Shown here one piece after another: positions 1 to 11,190 of a stretch of DNA of 64,000 nt; positions within the stretch are counted from its first letter, which is position 1; the number at the start of each line of letters is the position of its first letter. The stretch is from Pohlia nutans (lineage: Eukaryota; Streptophyta; Bryopsida; Bryales; Mniaceae): NCBI GenBank assembly GCA_022496805.1, contig CM040093.1:5210501-5274500 (forward strand), given 5' to 3'. The notes beneath the pieces are model-generated. The model was not told the DNA's origin, did no database searches, and saw nothing but the letters and a program-made list of their open reading frames with translations. A program made the translations under genes and the position numbers.

Positions 1-202
1 TCTTTAGTTTTGAGTTTAGACTCTCCTTTTTTCCATGTAGCTTTAATTGTATGGGTCTTCACTGTAAGGATAATTGAGGCTATTGACGGCGATTTTTTTG
101 TTTTGATTATACTGATTTGATTATACGGATGGTGAAATGTACCAGTTTTCTGAGCTGTTTATTAATGTTCTCCTGTGCTTGTCAATTTTTCGTTTTGTGC
201 AG

Positions 203-1088
203 CGTGAGTAACATGATAATTCCTGCGGCAGTCTCGATGGTGGAAATGGACGAGTTATTTAAAAAAATGGAAACGGCAGAAGCTGAATTTAAGGTGTTGA
301 AGGAAGAGGCAGACAGACAGGCAGATGAGAGAGAGAAACTAGAAAAGCAAGCTATTTTGAAGGCCGAGGCTGAGGGCCAGGCACCCCCATCAAAGTTGGA
401 GAAGGGTGCTTTAGTACGAATCAATGTCGGTCCCTTCATCAACCACACCGCCACTGTCTCAGACATTGATTATGATGAGAACACTGTAAGCCCACTTTGG
501 CCCTGCATTTGACACTGTATTTGAGTTTGGATAATTTGTTGAATTCATACATATTCTGTGGCACAATAATATCATGACAAGTGTTATCACGAGAACTGAC
601 TATTTTATTAAATCTAGACTGTGGTTCTAAACCAAATCATTGTTTCGAAATAATACAGGTCAGCTGCTCAACCCTAAAGGACCAAGGATTCGTGGTTTTA
701 AAACGTCAAATTCGATTGATCATATTGTGAAAAATATAATTTAGATGAGACCAAATTTTATATCACCAGAATTAGTAAAGAACATTGCATGTGTTGGTAA
801 AAAAAAAAAAAAAAAAAAAAAAATTGAACAAAAAGAAGTTCACATAGGACCTACTCAAAACTGCTAATAAAATGTCATGAGGCCCTTTTGGGGGTTAATT
901 TGAGTTGTTACTTTTGACCCTTGATGTCGTAGACGGTCCTTATGTTGCTGTAACTTCGGAGTGAGATTTGAATTCTTGGATCTTGTTGATTTTTGCAGGT
1001 TGATCTCTCCGTGATAATTTTTGGACAGCCGACAAATGCCCAGCTAAGAATAGATGAGGTTACCGTCTTAGAAGGGGCCAGATATTGA
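203..1088 (+). CDS. NusG/KOW-type protein, last two exons (partial gene)
   Basis: Two exons are visible: 203-485 (acceptor TTGTGCAG, donor GTAAGC) and 999-1088 (acceptor TTTTGCAG), ending in TGA at 1086-1088. The join keeps frame. The first exon encodes a charged, helical stretch rich in Glu, Lys and Ala, then a segment around VRINVGPFINHTATVSDIDY. The second gives VDLSVIIFGQ and an acidic tail. The pattern 'V-R-V-x-x-GPF' followed by 'V-D-x-x-x-x-x-x-FG' is that of the NusG C-terminal KOW domain, which binds ribosomal S10 or Rho partners in bacteria. In plants such a domain occurs in plastid NusG-like proteins such as pTAC13. The N-terminal NGN domain would lie upstream of the window. The intron (486-998) holds a TTAA-flanked MITE. 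The family call is by motif only; the pTAC13 identity is uncertain. Confidence 0.6.
672..894 (+). mobile_element. TTAA-flanked MITE, family A (copy A1)
   Basis: The left end reads CCCTAAAGGACCAAGGATTC after a decayed TCAA. The right end is GGGG followed by TTAA (895-898). It contains a run of about 23 A. It lies inside the last intron of the KOW gene. The same 200-220 bp sequence recurs at 36.6/37.6-37.8, 54.9-55.1, 30.5-30.7 (inverted) and 62.2-62.5 kb (inverted). Confidence 0.7.
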
Positions 1089-2610
1089 TGTGACTTCTAT
1101 TCACAAGGTATTCCCTATCATTTCTCATTCAAGCATAGCTAATTCCATTAACTTTTACATATCTCACTGGTCTTAACTTGGATGCTAGATCCTTAAGTTT
1201 TTGCCGTTCCGAGCATAAAGACAGCACCAGGGTCTTCCACTCTGCGTCCAATTTCCATCTCTTTTTCGGAGTTAAAGACCAGCATGTTTGGGCAACGGTA
1301 ACCCTCCAGTAATATTTTCATATTCTCTGGAGGTGATTCACCGAGGGCAGGTGTCCATGGGATCTTCCTCAGAATTGATAAAGCAATTTGGCACCAGACA
1401 TTTTTGTTTGTGTGCATTATATACTTGTTTTGGCTAACTATAGACTTGTGCTATTTTGCTACAAAAACATCCATATTTATTCCCTAAGAATTAAAAGATA
1501 CCATAAGGTAGTCCAAGAAATTCAAAAACTACTGCTCTCATTTTCTAATTCAAAATGCTTCACATTAATGCATGTTGGTACCATAACATTCAGTAGCATG
1601 CACTGTCCCTGCCTTGGCTCCACAGTAGATGGTGTGGAATATTCCACACCCAACAGTACTTCATTAGTAGCTAAGTGGACAGGTGGAGGCTCAAGGTGAT
1701 GAGCAGAGTGCATGAAGGAAAGGTAGTGGGCATGAAGGCTATTGAATGTTACGACATTTCACTCTTTTTCCCCTGACAATAGTGTACCATGTTGGCTACT
1801 TCTTAGCTTGTGCTATTTAACCCAATGTGAATGCAAAGCCTACAAACTTATGGGCATTCTTTGCGCTTGTGGTCAAATTGTGTTAAATCAATGACCGTTT
1901 GTACCCACTAATAACACAAAAGTTTAACTTATGAAATTAACATTTTGTAATAAAATCTTCCATAATGTTCTTTAGCTCTTCTCTGCAAGACCTCAAAATC
2001 TTGGCCCACTATTCTCGAATCGATGTAGGAGATTTGGAATCATGAGCAAGTCCACCTCGTCTTTAGCTAAAAGTTGGGTGGTGAGACACTGTTGAAACGT
2101 CTACAATGCTATTGTTGAAAAGGGTGGATTCCATTAACTGCTAGAGAACCTGATGTCTCTAGTGAAATAGTGAACACAAAGAAAATAAATATGTCTCTCT
2201 GTTAAATAATACTAGACTCCCAGGCTTTTGGAGGCACATAAATACAAACACACCAATTATATCGACAATACATGCTCAAGCCAACCTATCAAAGCCCTTA
2301 ATAAAGAAAACACTCATGAAATAGATGCAATTGCTATATGATACTCCATCATTATATAAATTACTAAAAAAAGATTTGAAACAATCGACAATTTGTCACC
2401 TCATTAATTCAACATTCACTTGCTTTTTTTCAATACATTAAATTAGTTAAAACCATAAAATTTATTCTCCTACAAAAGTAACCCATCTACATTGAAGTAT
2501 TTACTTAGTGTGTTTGCAAATCTTACCTTAGGTAGTATAGACTCTACCCTTGATAGAGCTATGTAGTTTTTGTGTCAACCTCATTGTCTTGTGGACCATG
2601 AAGTGGGACT
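1089..2610. other. 3' flank of the KOW gene, no gene seen
   Basis: I see no convincing coding exon or RNA gene here. Short ORFs lack a recognisable domain. At about 2560-2608 there is a stretch matching the inside of the Stowaway element at 9.59-9.86 kb (shared ATGTAGTTTTTGTGT), so a MITE remnant is likely. Confidence 0.5.
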
Positions 2611-2614
2611 TTAA

Positions 2615-3336
2615 CTCGCCTAAACATCCTCACCCTTTTCTAAATTCAGTAGTTTTGCAAAGATGCATCATAAAATGCAACTTAGAGGGATATTTTGAAC
2701 TCTATGTATGAATAAAAGTTGTACATTATGAATTTTAGATTCTATCCATATAGTTACACTACAAGGAGAAGGTGTCACTTTTCACTCGATAGGTGAGTCA
2801 AACGGCACCACTTTGCACTTACTGCACAGGCGCTCAAGACTTGGTGAGTGCCATTCGTCACGTAGGACAAGTTTGACACGGTTTTGATATAGTGAACTCT
2901 GATACGGTTTTGAGTGAGAAGCGACACCTTTGCAAGTAGTGTCAGATCTGCGATTGCTATCACCAATATTTTTGTATAAAATTTGAAACTTGAAATTCAA
3001 AAATATTTTGTAATTCAATTACGAATAAGATATTGACAATCTAAGTGTAGCGGTTTTTGGAGATTTTTCGGTTGCTTAATTTTATGAGTTTATTTTTTCA
3101 AAAGCACATTTAGACCAAGATCTTAGAAATTTTTGGTGAATCACTACAACATGAAACGAGGCATAAAATTTTCACAAATCATCCCCTTTCTAATCGGATC
3201 ACACATGCATGAAGCTATCTTGCCACAAGATTTTTGTAGTATTTATTTTCCTTGCAAAAAGTACATGACGGATGAAAAAACATGGATGAAATCTGTACAT
3301 CGTCCAAAAAAAAATGGACGGTTGGTTTTTAGAGGG
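2615..3336 (+). mobile_element. TTAA-flanked MITE, family E (copy E1), carrying a nested CACTA MITE
   Basis: TTAA lies at 2611-2614 and a decayed GTAAA follows the right end. The body matches five other copies: 4.81-5.08, 27.37-27.94, 44.46-45.01, 51.58-52.14 and 52.22-52.70 kb. Shared landmarks are GCATCATAAAATGCAAC near one end and a GACGGATGA...ACATGGATGAAATC segment near the other. A 185-bp element interrupts it at 2757-2941. Confidence 0.7.
2757..2941. mobile_element. CACTA-type MITE nested in E1
   Basis: The termini are CACTACAAGGAGAAGGTGTC and the inverted GACACCTTTGCAAGTAGTG. They are flanked by TTA (2754-2756) and TCA (2942-2944), a 3-bp duplication with one change. The other family E copies have a single TTA at this point, which confirms the insertion. 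At 185 bp with no ORF it is non-autonomous. Confidence 0.75.
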
Positions 3337-3570
3337 TAAATGAACAAACCTTTAATGTACACAAATCTCAAAAAGAGAAGTGGAGTCATAACTCTTACAA
3401 CTCAAGGACTACTCAAAATGAAAGTGAAAGTTACATGTATAATATCCGGATAGTGAATTGAGCAAAAATTGATCTATTTTTCCCACCAACATGTTGTCTT
3501 CAAAAGTTGATGCCTCATGTGCATTCATACCCATTGTAAATGAGAGATGTGAAATTAGGCTAAAATTATA

Positions 3571-3871
3571 CCGTACGTGGAAGGCAGGGTCGACACTTTC
3601 ATGTCGAATAATTAATAAAAGTTGAAACATTGAAGGTCGGCACTTTCAAAAGTAATTATTAAGAAATCAACTATTAATAGCTAACATTAAATTTTTCCGG
3701 CAGTTAAACGTTTTATTTTATTTTTGATCTACGATTTTCGTTGAGTGCTATTTTTATTTTTATTTTATTTTGGCTTTTTGTTGACTTCGACAAAATACGT
3801 AATAAATTTATTTATTTTTTCGACATTTTTTTGGGGAATTATTTTTTGTCGACCCTGCCTTCCACGTACGG
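3571..3871. mobile_element. 301-bp MITE with identical 25-bp terminal inverted repeats and TA flanks
   Basis: The left end CCGTACGTGGAAGGCAGGGT and the right end are exact inverse copies over about 25 bp (continuing into CGACA), flanked by TA on both sides (3569-3570, 3872-3873). The TA flanks fit Tc1/mariner-type insertion. The identical ends suggest a recent insertion. Confidence 0.75.
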
Positions 3872-4260
3872 TATCAAAAGTTGTTCTAATTTCCTTTCAT
3901 AGTCAAAAACATTTTTCATGATAAGAAACTATTGTAAATTGAAAGACTAGTAGTTCTGGTGATTTTTCAATGGTCAAATGTGACCTAAAAATAGTAATTT
4001 GGAATATTTAACATTTTTTTTACAACTTGACTAAGTTGTGACAAAATTATATCCCTAAAAATTTGCCAAAGAAGTTACAATTTTTTTGGTATTTCTAAGA
4101 CTTGTAACCAAATTCTAAGCCATAAAATTGTTTACGATAATGTTTAATAGATTTTTGCCAAAATATAGAGAATATTCCTCTCAAGCAAAGTAAAGTTGAT
4201 AGCTAGTTGCGGCTACTTTCAAAATTTCTTAAAAATCACTTACTAGCACTTTGGGTCTAA

Positions 4261-4515
4261 CTCTTTGACGCACTTGCGTTCATATAATGAATAACGGACA
4301 AATTGCAACCTTTCTCCTGACTACATCATGTACATTTTTTCACTCATCCAAATTTCTCTTGGTTCTTGTGCTAGTTGACTATCATTAGTACAGTACGGAT
4401 CTTCAAAATAAGATATTGTGTTTTTTTGAAAAAAAACACACTTGGTTTATGTCAAGTTTTATTCTTAGTTCAAAAAGTAAGACTTTATACATGATTTTTC
4501 AAAATAAGTAAAATC
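4261..4515 (+). repeat. Dispersed repeat family B (copy B1)
   Basis: This stretch begins CTCTTTGACGCACTTGCG and runs through CTTCAAAATAAGATATTGTG to AAAATAAGTAAAATCAAATA. It matches the repeat at 33.58-34.07 kb along its length. The 33.6 kb copy is interrupted by another element, and this copy gives the uninterrupted version. The left flank CTAA is a decayed TTAA. Confidence 0.65.
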
Positions 4516-4811
4516 AAATAATGGAAACCATACCATCTCATAGTGCATGTTATTCCAATTTTATTACAATATTTTTGATTTTTTTTTAAATTTGAAGAGA
4601 ATTTTTTTAATTAAATTGAATTTCAAGAGAAAACCTTGCAAAATTAATTAAAAAGTATCAATAAAAAATATGATGAATCCAACTATACAAATGTGATCTT
4701 TATATTGACATTTACAACTTTGCTTTGTGCATCAACTCCATTTTTGTTTTTCATCAAACATTTTATAACGAATCTTTTAAAACAATGTTGAATTGGGACA
4801 TTAACATTTAA

Positions 4812-5076
4812 CCGATTGAGCATCCATTTTTTGAACGATGTACAAATCTCATCAAAGTTTTCATCTGTCATGCACTTTTTGCAGTGGGGAATTTTTATTA
4901 AATTTTTTATGGAAAGTTAGCTTCATGCATGTGTGATCCGATTAGAAAGGAGATGATTTGTGAAATTTATATACCTCATTTCTTGTTGTAGTGATTCACC
5001 TAAAATTTCAAAGATTTCAGTGTGAAAGTGCTCTTAAAAACTGCCAAATTTGGAGAGGGCTCTAGGCATTTAGAGG
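4812..5076 (-). mobile_element. TTAA-flanked MITE, family E (copy E2, internally deleted)
   Basis: TTAA is present on both sides (4808-4811, 5077-5080). Both ends of family E are recognisable but the middle third is missing. It sits about 640 bp upstream of the acid phosphatase start codon. Confidence 0.7.
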
Positions 5077-5080
5077 TTAA

Positions 5081-5716
5081 AGTTCCTAATCTTCAGGGTT
5101 TCATCCACCATCACTCTATCGGTTCACTTTTCATCCCGATTCACTTTATCATCCCCATTTCCAGCAAACCTGGTTTGACGCGAATACAAATTCAAATGGA
5201 CGACGGATGTGCGCGCCAAGTCAAACCCGGCGTCGTCACGAATTCACGATCAATCGATTCCAGAGCTCACGACCTTCACCCATTTCTCTTCCTCCTCCTT
5301 ACTCTCCTTCACTCAAACGATCCACACAATTAAGCCCAACAATCTCCTCAGTCCCCTCAGTTCTTCAAATCAATCGACGGCACCAAATTTTGAATCAATC
5401 GATGGAACCAAATTTTGAATCAGTCGATGCAGGTGTTACGCAGGGCGGGGAGTTTCTAGGCCCTCGATCAGCAATAATAATCTCTGCATCGTGATCCTTC
5501 CTCCCATTCCGTTTCGTACAGTGGGGCCATTGATTTGTTCATGGTCGGAGAATATGCTGGCGAACGATGCTATATACTGATATAGTACCTTGAAAATAAG
5601 TGAAGGTCTACGTACCAAAAGTTGCGTGATGTCTACGGGACATGATCGAGAATGGGTGAGTGATAACACGAGAGTAGTAGTAGTAGTAGTATAGTAGAGC
5701 GATTGATTTGAGAAAG
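5081..5716 (+). promoter_or_regulatory. Upstream region and 5' leader of the acid phosphatase gene
   Basis: This stretch is less AT-rich than its surroundings, with CT-rich tracts at 5280-5345 and a short (GTA)n run at 5675-5690. I cannot place a TATA box or transcription start with confidence. Overlapping short ORFs on both strands have no recognisable domain. Confidence 0.35.
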
Positions 5717-8700
5717 ATGGCGCTCTGGGTTTTTCTGGTGTTAGGGTTGTTAGCGATTGTTCTTGTGGAAGCGCAGAGTATTCCTTCCACGCTTGACGGT
5801 CCATTCGCTCCCCGAACGGTGGCGTTTGATGCGTCCTTGAGGCGCGGCAGCAATGATTTGTTGCCCACAGATCCCCGCGTGGTGAAGACGGTCGTTGGAA
5901 ATGCCCCGGAACAGATTGCATTGGCACTCTCGACGCCGGATGCCCTGTGGGTCTCCTGGATTACCGGTGCGTACTTTCTTGCTCCCCTGTAATCGCTTTG
6001 TTAGGAATAATTTAGGGTTTGAAGCTCGAAGAAAAAAGATTCTTGCTCCCCTGCATGATAGTACTCGCATGATATTGCTTTGTTTTCAGTATGTGAGTTT
6101 TCAAACTGTGAAATCCGGTTTTTGATTTCTAAATGCTTTTACTCTACATTGTTTGCTGGAACTCAATCTGCAATTAGTAAGTTCGTACTATGGAAGAAAC
6201 TCTATAACACGCTGGGTTTGGTCCTCGACAGTACAAACTACTCCATAGCAATAATTGTACAATTTAAGGTAGGAATAGTTTAGGTTTTGAAGTTATTAAG
6301 TGATGAGAACATAACATTCTTAAGTATAGCTTGGGCCCATCTGCTTTTTAAGGGAGATTCATGGTATCAGTGATCCTCTGACATTAGCTTTCTTTCATGC
6401 ACTTCGATACTTTCCATCATGAAGGGTTTAATGCGAAACTGGTTTCTCATCTTTCCTCTTGGCCAATGATCTGTACTGAATTGATTGTTTCCAGTTCACT
6501 CTGTTTGAGTGAGTATTGGCTAATCATGATAATCACCATCTGATTCTCAGAGTTTCTTTAGTGAATGTTGTGATTGACTGGTCACTCATGAGTCCATTCC
6601 TCGAAGTGTAAAATCCACTAGTTAACATGTTGAGTTTAAAATTTGAAAGCAAAGTTAGGGACTGGTGAATCCTCATGGTTCTCACAGTCTTATAACACGA
6701 GTTTGTTAGTGATTTGTTGATCTTTAGTGCTACAGTAAGCCCAAGAAGGTTATAAACTGAGCAGATTGTTCTTGGCTTTTGCAGGCGATGCTCAGTTGGC
6801 TCCCCAAGTGACACCGCTGGACCCGACCTCCATCGGCAGTGTGGTGCGCTATGGCATTGCACCTGGCGCTTATACATTGGAATCTGCGCCTGGTGTATCG
6901 CTTGTATACTCGCAGCTCTACAATTTTCCTGGCCTTCTTAACTACACATCCGGCATTATACATCATGTCCGACTCACTGGTATGTGGTTAACCTTGTTGT
7001 AATGGTCTTGTCAGTAATTGAAAGATGATTTTATTGCTTTTAAGCATGTATTGATTGGATACTGTATGAATAAGTTATGAGTTTTCAAAGTGTAGCAGAA
7101 AAACGACCTTAGGCTATGTTGTTCAGATGGTGTATATTTTCACAATCAATATATTGTAGATAGACAGCTTTAGTAGGGGTTGGTTTTTGGATATTGCTGC
7201 CTTGTGTTTAGTTCGAAAGCTCCAGATGCTGTATCTCATTGAGGTTATGGAGTTTTCCAGGTCTGCTACCCAATACGAGCTATTATTTCGTTTGTGGGGA
7301 TCCTGGAACCAACACTTTCAGTGAAGAGCACAGCTTTACAACTCTTCCTCTCCCAAGCCCTACCTCGTACCCGGCACGCGTTGCAATTGTTGGCGACATT
7401 GGGCTCACATACAACTCAAGCACAACGTTAGACCATATCATCAAGAACGACCCTACTTTGCTACTGGTTGTTGGAGATATGAGCTATGCAAATCAGTACT
7501 TAACCACTGGTGAAAGTGCACCGTGTTACGTTTGTGCGTTTCCTAATTCACCGACTCGCGAGACTTATCAACCTCACTGGGATCACTGGGGCAGGTAATT
7601 ATTGCATTGCAATTAGGTCACTGATAGTATTCTGATGTATGAAATAGAGTTTTTGACTTTCTCCGGAACTTTTAGTGAAGAGAATCTTCCTCATGGTTCA
7701 TGAGGTCTCTTATGGTCGCAATGATCACATGGAGACCTCTCTTTGCATAATGGAGGAGGCCTTTGTATGACCATAGGAAGACCTCCAGGGATATTCTCTT
7801 TATGATGTCTAAAAGTCTAATTTTACTGAAAACCCTGTTATGAAGGATGTGGTAAAATGTGATATACATGGTACCATCTCAGTGGCATTGAGCACTAGAA
7901 GCTTTCAATCTTGTCCAACTATTTAGAAAAACGCTGTTATGGAATTCAATCAAATCACGGCGTGTTCTTTTGTAGGTTTATGCAGCCACTGATATCAAGA
8001 GTACCAATGATGGTAATTGAAGGAAACCATGAGATTGAGCCGCAAGCAGAGGGGAAGACATTTGTTGCTTATGAATCACGCTTCGCAGTGCCTGCACAAG
8101 AGAGTGGATCTAACAGCAGCTTATATTACTCGTTCAATGCGGGTGGCATCCACTTCATCATGCTTGGAGGATATGTTGATTACGATAAGACAGGTGCATT
8201 CCAACTACAAGTGGAGACATTCCAGCTCTGGACATCCTGGCTTTTGTTGCTCCTTCTTAGTACTAAGATTGGTTCAGTAATGAGAATGTATACTGAAAGT
8301 GTCTCTCTTTCAGGAGCACAATACGCGTGGTTGACGAAGGATCTGGGGAGCGTTGATCGTAATGTCACTCCATGGCTGGTTGCGCTCTGGCACCCTCCAT
8401 GGTACAACAGCTACAGCTCTCATTACCAGGAGCATGAGTGCATGAGGTTACAGATGGAGGACTTGTTATTCGCAAACGGTGTGAACATCGTTTTCTCGGG
8501 TCATGTAAGCTTTACTACTTCACCTAATATATACTCTACTGGGCTAGTTTGTACTATAGAGGACCAAACTCAGGGATTCTTCCTTGAGGTCCAATGCTTT
8601 GAATTGAAGACCCTGATCTTGGCTTCAGGGTGCTCTTGGAAGACCCTTTTAAATCTGGAATCCTACAGAGCGGGGTTATGATAAGGCTGGAACAGTTGCT

Positions 8701-10205
8701 ACAGGCTGTCTCCTTAGGATCTACAGTTGTCTCTCTCTATTATGACATGTTTGGGAAGCCCTAACTCTAACGTGGCAGGCATGGATAAGTCACAGAAATG
8801 ACTTGTCACATGTGTATTGCTTGAAACAATAATATCAAGTGTCATTGTATGGAGGGTAAATTGTACTTATTAGCATATAGAACTCATCTATTCACACACT
8901 TGGATGGACTTATTAGCATGTACAATTAAAAGTTTATGAAAAGGGGTATCTTAGGGGTTGATATCATGGACCTTTTGATTTTTATAACTACACATTCTGG
9001 AGTCCTCTGTACTTCGTGTAAGACTTAGAATGGCGGGTTCTCTATTGAACTACTCCTGTCCCCTCTACTGAATTTCATGAAACAATCAGCTTGCTTGCTT
9101 CATGTGTAGAAGCTCTGTCGATGTGAAGACTTAGAAGACATTTGGGGTGGTGTGACAGGTACATGCTTATGAGCGAACAAATCGAGTGTATAACTATAAC
9201 CTGCATCCATGTGGACCTGTGTACATTACTGTTGGCGACGGTGGTAACATTGAAGAAGTAGATGTAGCTCATGCAGATGACGTGGGTGGGTGCCCTGGGC
9301 CTCTGGATAACATCCCTGAATTCGGTGGAGTTTGCAAATCCAATTACACCTTTGGCCCTGCCGCTGGCAAGTTTTGTTGGGATCAGCAACCGGACTGGAG
9401 TGCATTTCGAGAAAGCAGTTTTGGCCACGGCATTCTGGAGGTATCAAAACTCAATGTACATGTCAATGTGGTTGCTGTCTTAGTCCGAGTATCGATGTAG
9501 TTCTAACCCTTGTGCATTTTATATACTGTATTTTTTTCACTTTATACATTGTGTGATGATTACTAACACTAAAAACTTTCACAAACATGATACTTCGTCT
9601 GTTCGAAAATAACTGTCCTAGTTTTTGGCGTGTTTTAAGTTAACGTGTTTTAACTTAGCGCTTTTCTTTTGCCACAAAAGTCGTCTCAGTACTTGAAAAG
9701 TGGTCTATCTTTAATAGTAGTATGTAGTTTTTGTGTCCCTCTCATTGTCCGCCCCGTTTGAAGTGGACAGAGCTCACGTCTGAAGTAAAAAACATAAGAA
9801 AAATATTGCCAAAAAAACAAAAATGCCAAAAACTAGGACAATTATTTCCGGACAGAGGGAGTACGCCGTCTTTTCTAAAGTACATATTGTTGAATCTCTT
9901 ACAAGCTTATTGCACATAAGAAAAATATGAAGGGCTCCTTGGTTCTTTAGGGGTGAATTTGGGTTCTGTCCTCAGGTTCTGATAGGATGATGGAACTGCA
10001 GGTGGTCAATTCTACTCATGCTCTCTGGACGTGGCATCGGAACCAAGATATCTACACGGATGCAGTGGGTGATCAGATCTACATTGTGCGGCAACCGGAC
10101 ACGTGTTTGAGTTTGAGTAAATTTAAAGGCAGAAGCTTGATCGAACAGCCGTTGATTGAACAAACATTGATCATACAAGATGAGGCTCGATTGCAACGAA
10201 ACTGA
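5717..10205 (+). CDS. Purple acid phosphatase, PAP15/PAP23 (phytase-like) type, 7 exons
   Basis: Exons: 5717-5966, 6785-6979, 7261-7594, 7976-8193, 8314-8504, 9159-9440, 10002-10205. All six introns are GT-AG and the joined frame is open for 557 aa. The enzyme is a secreted binuclear metallophosphoesterase that releases phosphate from organic esters; the PAP15 group is known to act on phytate. A signal peptide is evident (residues 1 to about 20, ALWVFLVLGLLAIVLV). All five metal-ligand motifs are present in order: GDIG, GDMSY, GNHE, the H of ALWHPPW, and GHVH. An N-terminal fibronectin-like segment precedes the catalytic domain, and NSTHALWTWHRNQD lies near the C terminus. The start is the ATG opening the hydrophobic signal. 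The GHVH motif is split by intron 5. The C-terminal tail after IVRQPDTC is Ile/Leu/Gln-rich and may be lineage-specific. Introns 5 and 6 carry repeats. Confidence 0.95.
8728..8935 (+). repeat. Dispersed repeat R, copy 1 (in PAP intron 5)
   Basis: CTCTATTATGACATGTTTGG through TTATTAGCATGTACAATT matches 38.30-38.64 kb closely. The second copy carries a tandem expansion of the final segment. No TIRs are recognised. Confidence 0.65.
9593..9861. mobile_element. Stowaway MITE in PAP intron 6
   Basis: The termini are CTTCGTCTGTTCGAAAATAA and the inverted counterpart ending GGACAGAGGGAG, about 37 bp of inverted similarity, flanked by TA on both sides. This is the canonical Stowaway (Tc1/mariner-derived) signature. 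At 269 bp it is non-coding. Confidence 0.85.
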
Positions 10206-10687
10206 CATGAGTTCGGGAATGTAGGAACTGCTTCTAAATATAGAGCAATCAAGATGATAACGCCAATTATTCAAACATTTTAATTTTTAATTTTTTTTTC
10301 CCTCCGTTTTGAGACATTCAAGGTGAAGACATTACATATCACCTCTTTTGCAGGATTCTTTTGATCTATTCTAAACCTCAATTCTTGTAGAACTGACATG
10401 GTATGGTTAAGTACATGCATATTGAGACCTATGGTCACCTTTCCTTAAGGTTCTGTTTTCGTTTATAACGTTTTCACAAGTTCTGCCCCCTTTCTGGTCA
10501 GAGCACTCTCATTGTGATTTTGTATTCCGATCACTTCAGTTCAGAATGGAAGAGATTTAGCCTTCGATTGAAGGGCTCCCTCGTCAACAAAACTAGTTTA
10601 AAACCTGAATCCTCTCTCTACGGCTGCATCGAAGTCGATCTGGCCTTCCTCTGCCTGCGATTTCAATTAGCGGGAATTGCGGTATGC
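10206..10687. other. Spacer between the PAP gene and tRNA-Gly
   Basis: This probably contains the PAP 3' UTR and the upstream flank of the tRNA. I see no recognisable gene. The stretch 10560-10680 is less AT-rich and CT-rich. Confidence 0.5.
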
Positions 10688-10759
10688 GCGTTTGTAGTCC
10701 AACGGTCAGGATAATTGCCTTCCAAGCAATGGACCCGGGTTCGACTCCCGGCAGACGCA
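10688..10759 (+). tRNA. tRNA-Gly (anticodon UCC)
   Basis: A complete 72-nt cloverleaf. The acceptor GCGTTTG pairs with CAGACGC (one G-U) with A as discriminator. The anticodon stem ATTGC/GCAAT encloses the loop CTTCCAA, giving anticodon TCC. The T arm is CCGGG-TTCGACT-CCCGG, and the GGTTCGACTCC B-box is intact. There is no intron and no encoded CCA. A run of five T follows, as expected for RNA polymerase III. Confidence 0.95.
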
Positions 10760-10771
10760 ACCTAGATCACC

Positions 10772-10776
10772 TTTTT
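10772..10776 (+). terminator. Pol III terminator of tRNA-Gly
   Basis: TTTTT starts 13 nt after the tRNA discriminator base, typical of RNA polymerase III termination. Confidence 0.7.
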
Positions 10777-10808
10777 ATTGCCCCCTCCTATTACTATTAC
10801 AGTTTACC

Positions 10809-10918
10809 CTCAATAATATGACACTCTACAACAACCTCGATTATACGACACATTTTGCGTCACCTCAATAATATGACACTCTACAACAACCTTGATTATA
10901 CGACACATTTTGCGTCAC
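10809..10918. repeat. 55-bp tandem duplication
   Basis: Two adjacent 55-bp copies begin CTCAATAATATGACACTCTA and differ at about one position (C/T). Confidence 0.85.
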
Positions 10919-11120
10919 CTAACTCCCTCCATAGTATGACTGACCAAAGTCTCTAGAACCCCCGATGGTCTTGAATGCATGGGGTCAAAATTCGTTTTGG
11001 TTGGGGCCCACCTAAGAAATAACTCCCCCTCTTATGGTTTTTTTTATTCCCAAGTAGGTTTTCCTTGGATAATTAGGAGCCATAGGTTCCATATTTGCAA
11101 AATAAATTGCAAAATAAGCC

Positions 11121-11190
11121 TATCACTGCACGAGCCATCCACACCCTATCACTGCACGAGCCATCCACACCCTATCACTGCACGAGCCAT
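11121..11190. repeat. 26-bp tandem repeat, about 2.7 copies
   Basis: The unit begins TATCACTGCACGAGCCATCC at 11121, 11147 and 11173. The last copy is partial. Confidence 0.85.

Noticed and set aside
117..512. ATG at 117 as the start of the KOW gene
   Set aside because: The segment before 203 is intronic (TTTTGTGCAG acceptor), so the frame upstream is chance and the true start is outside the window.
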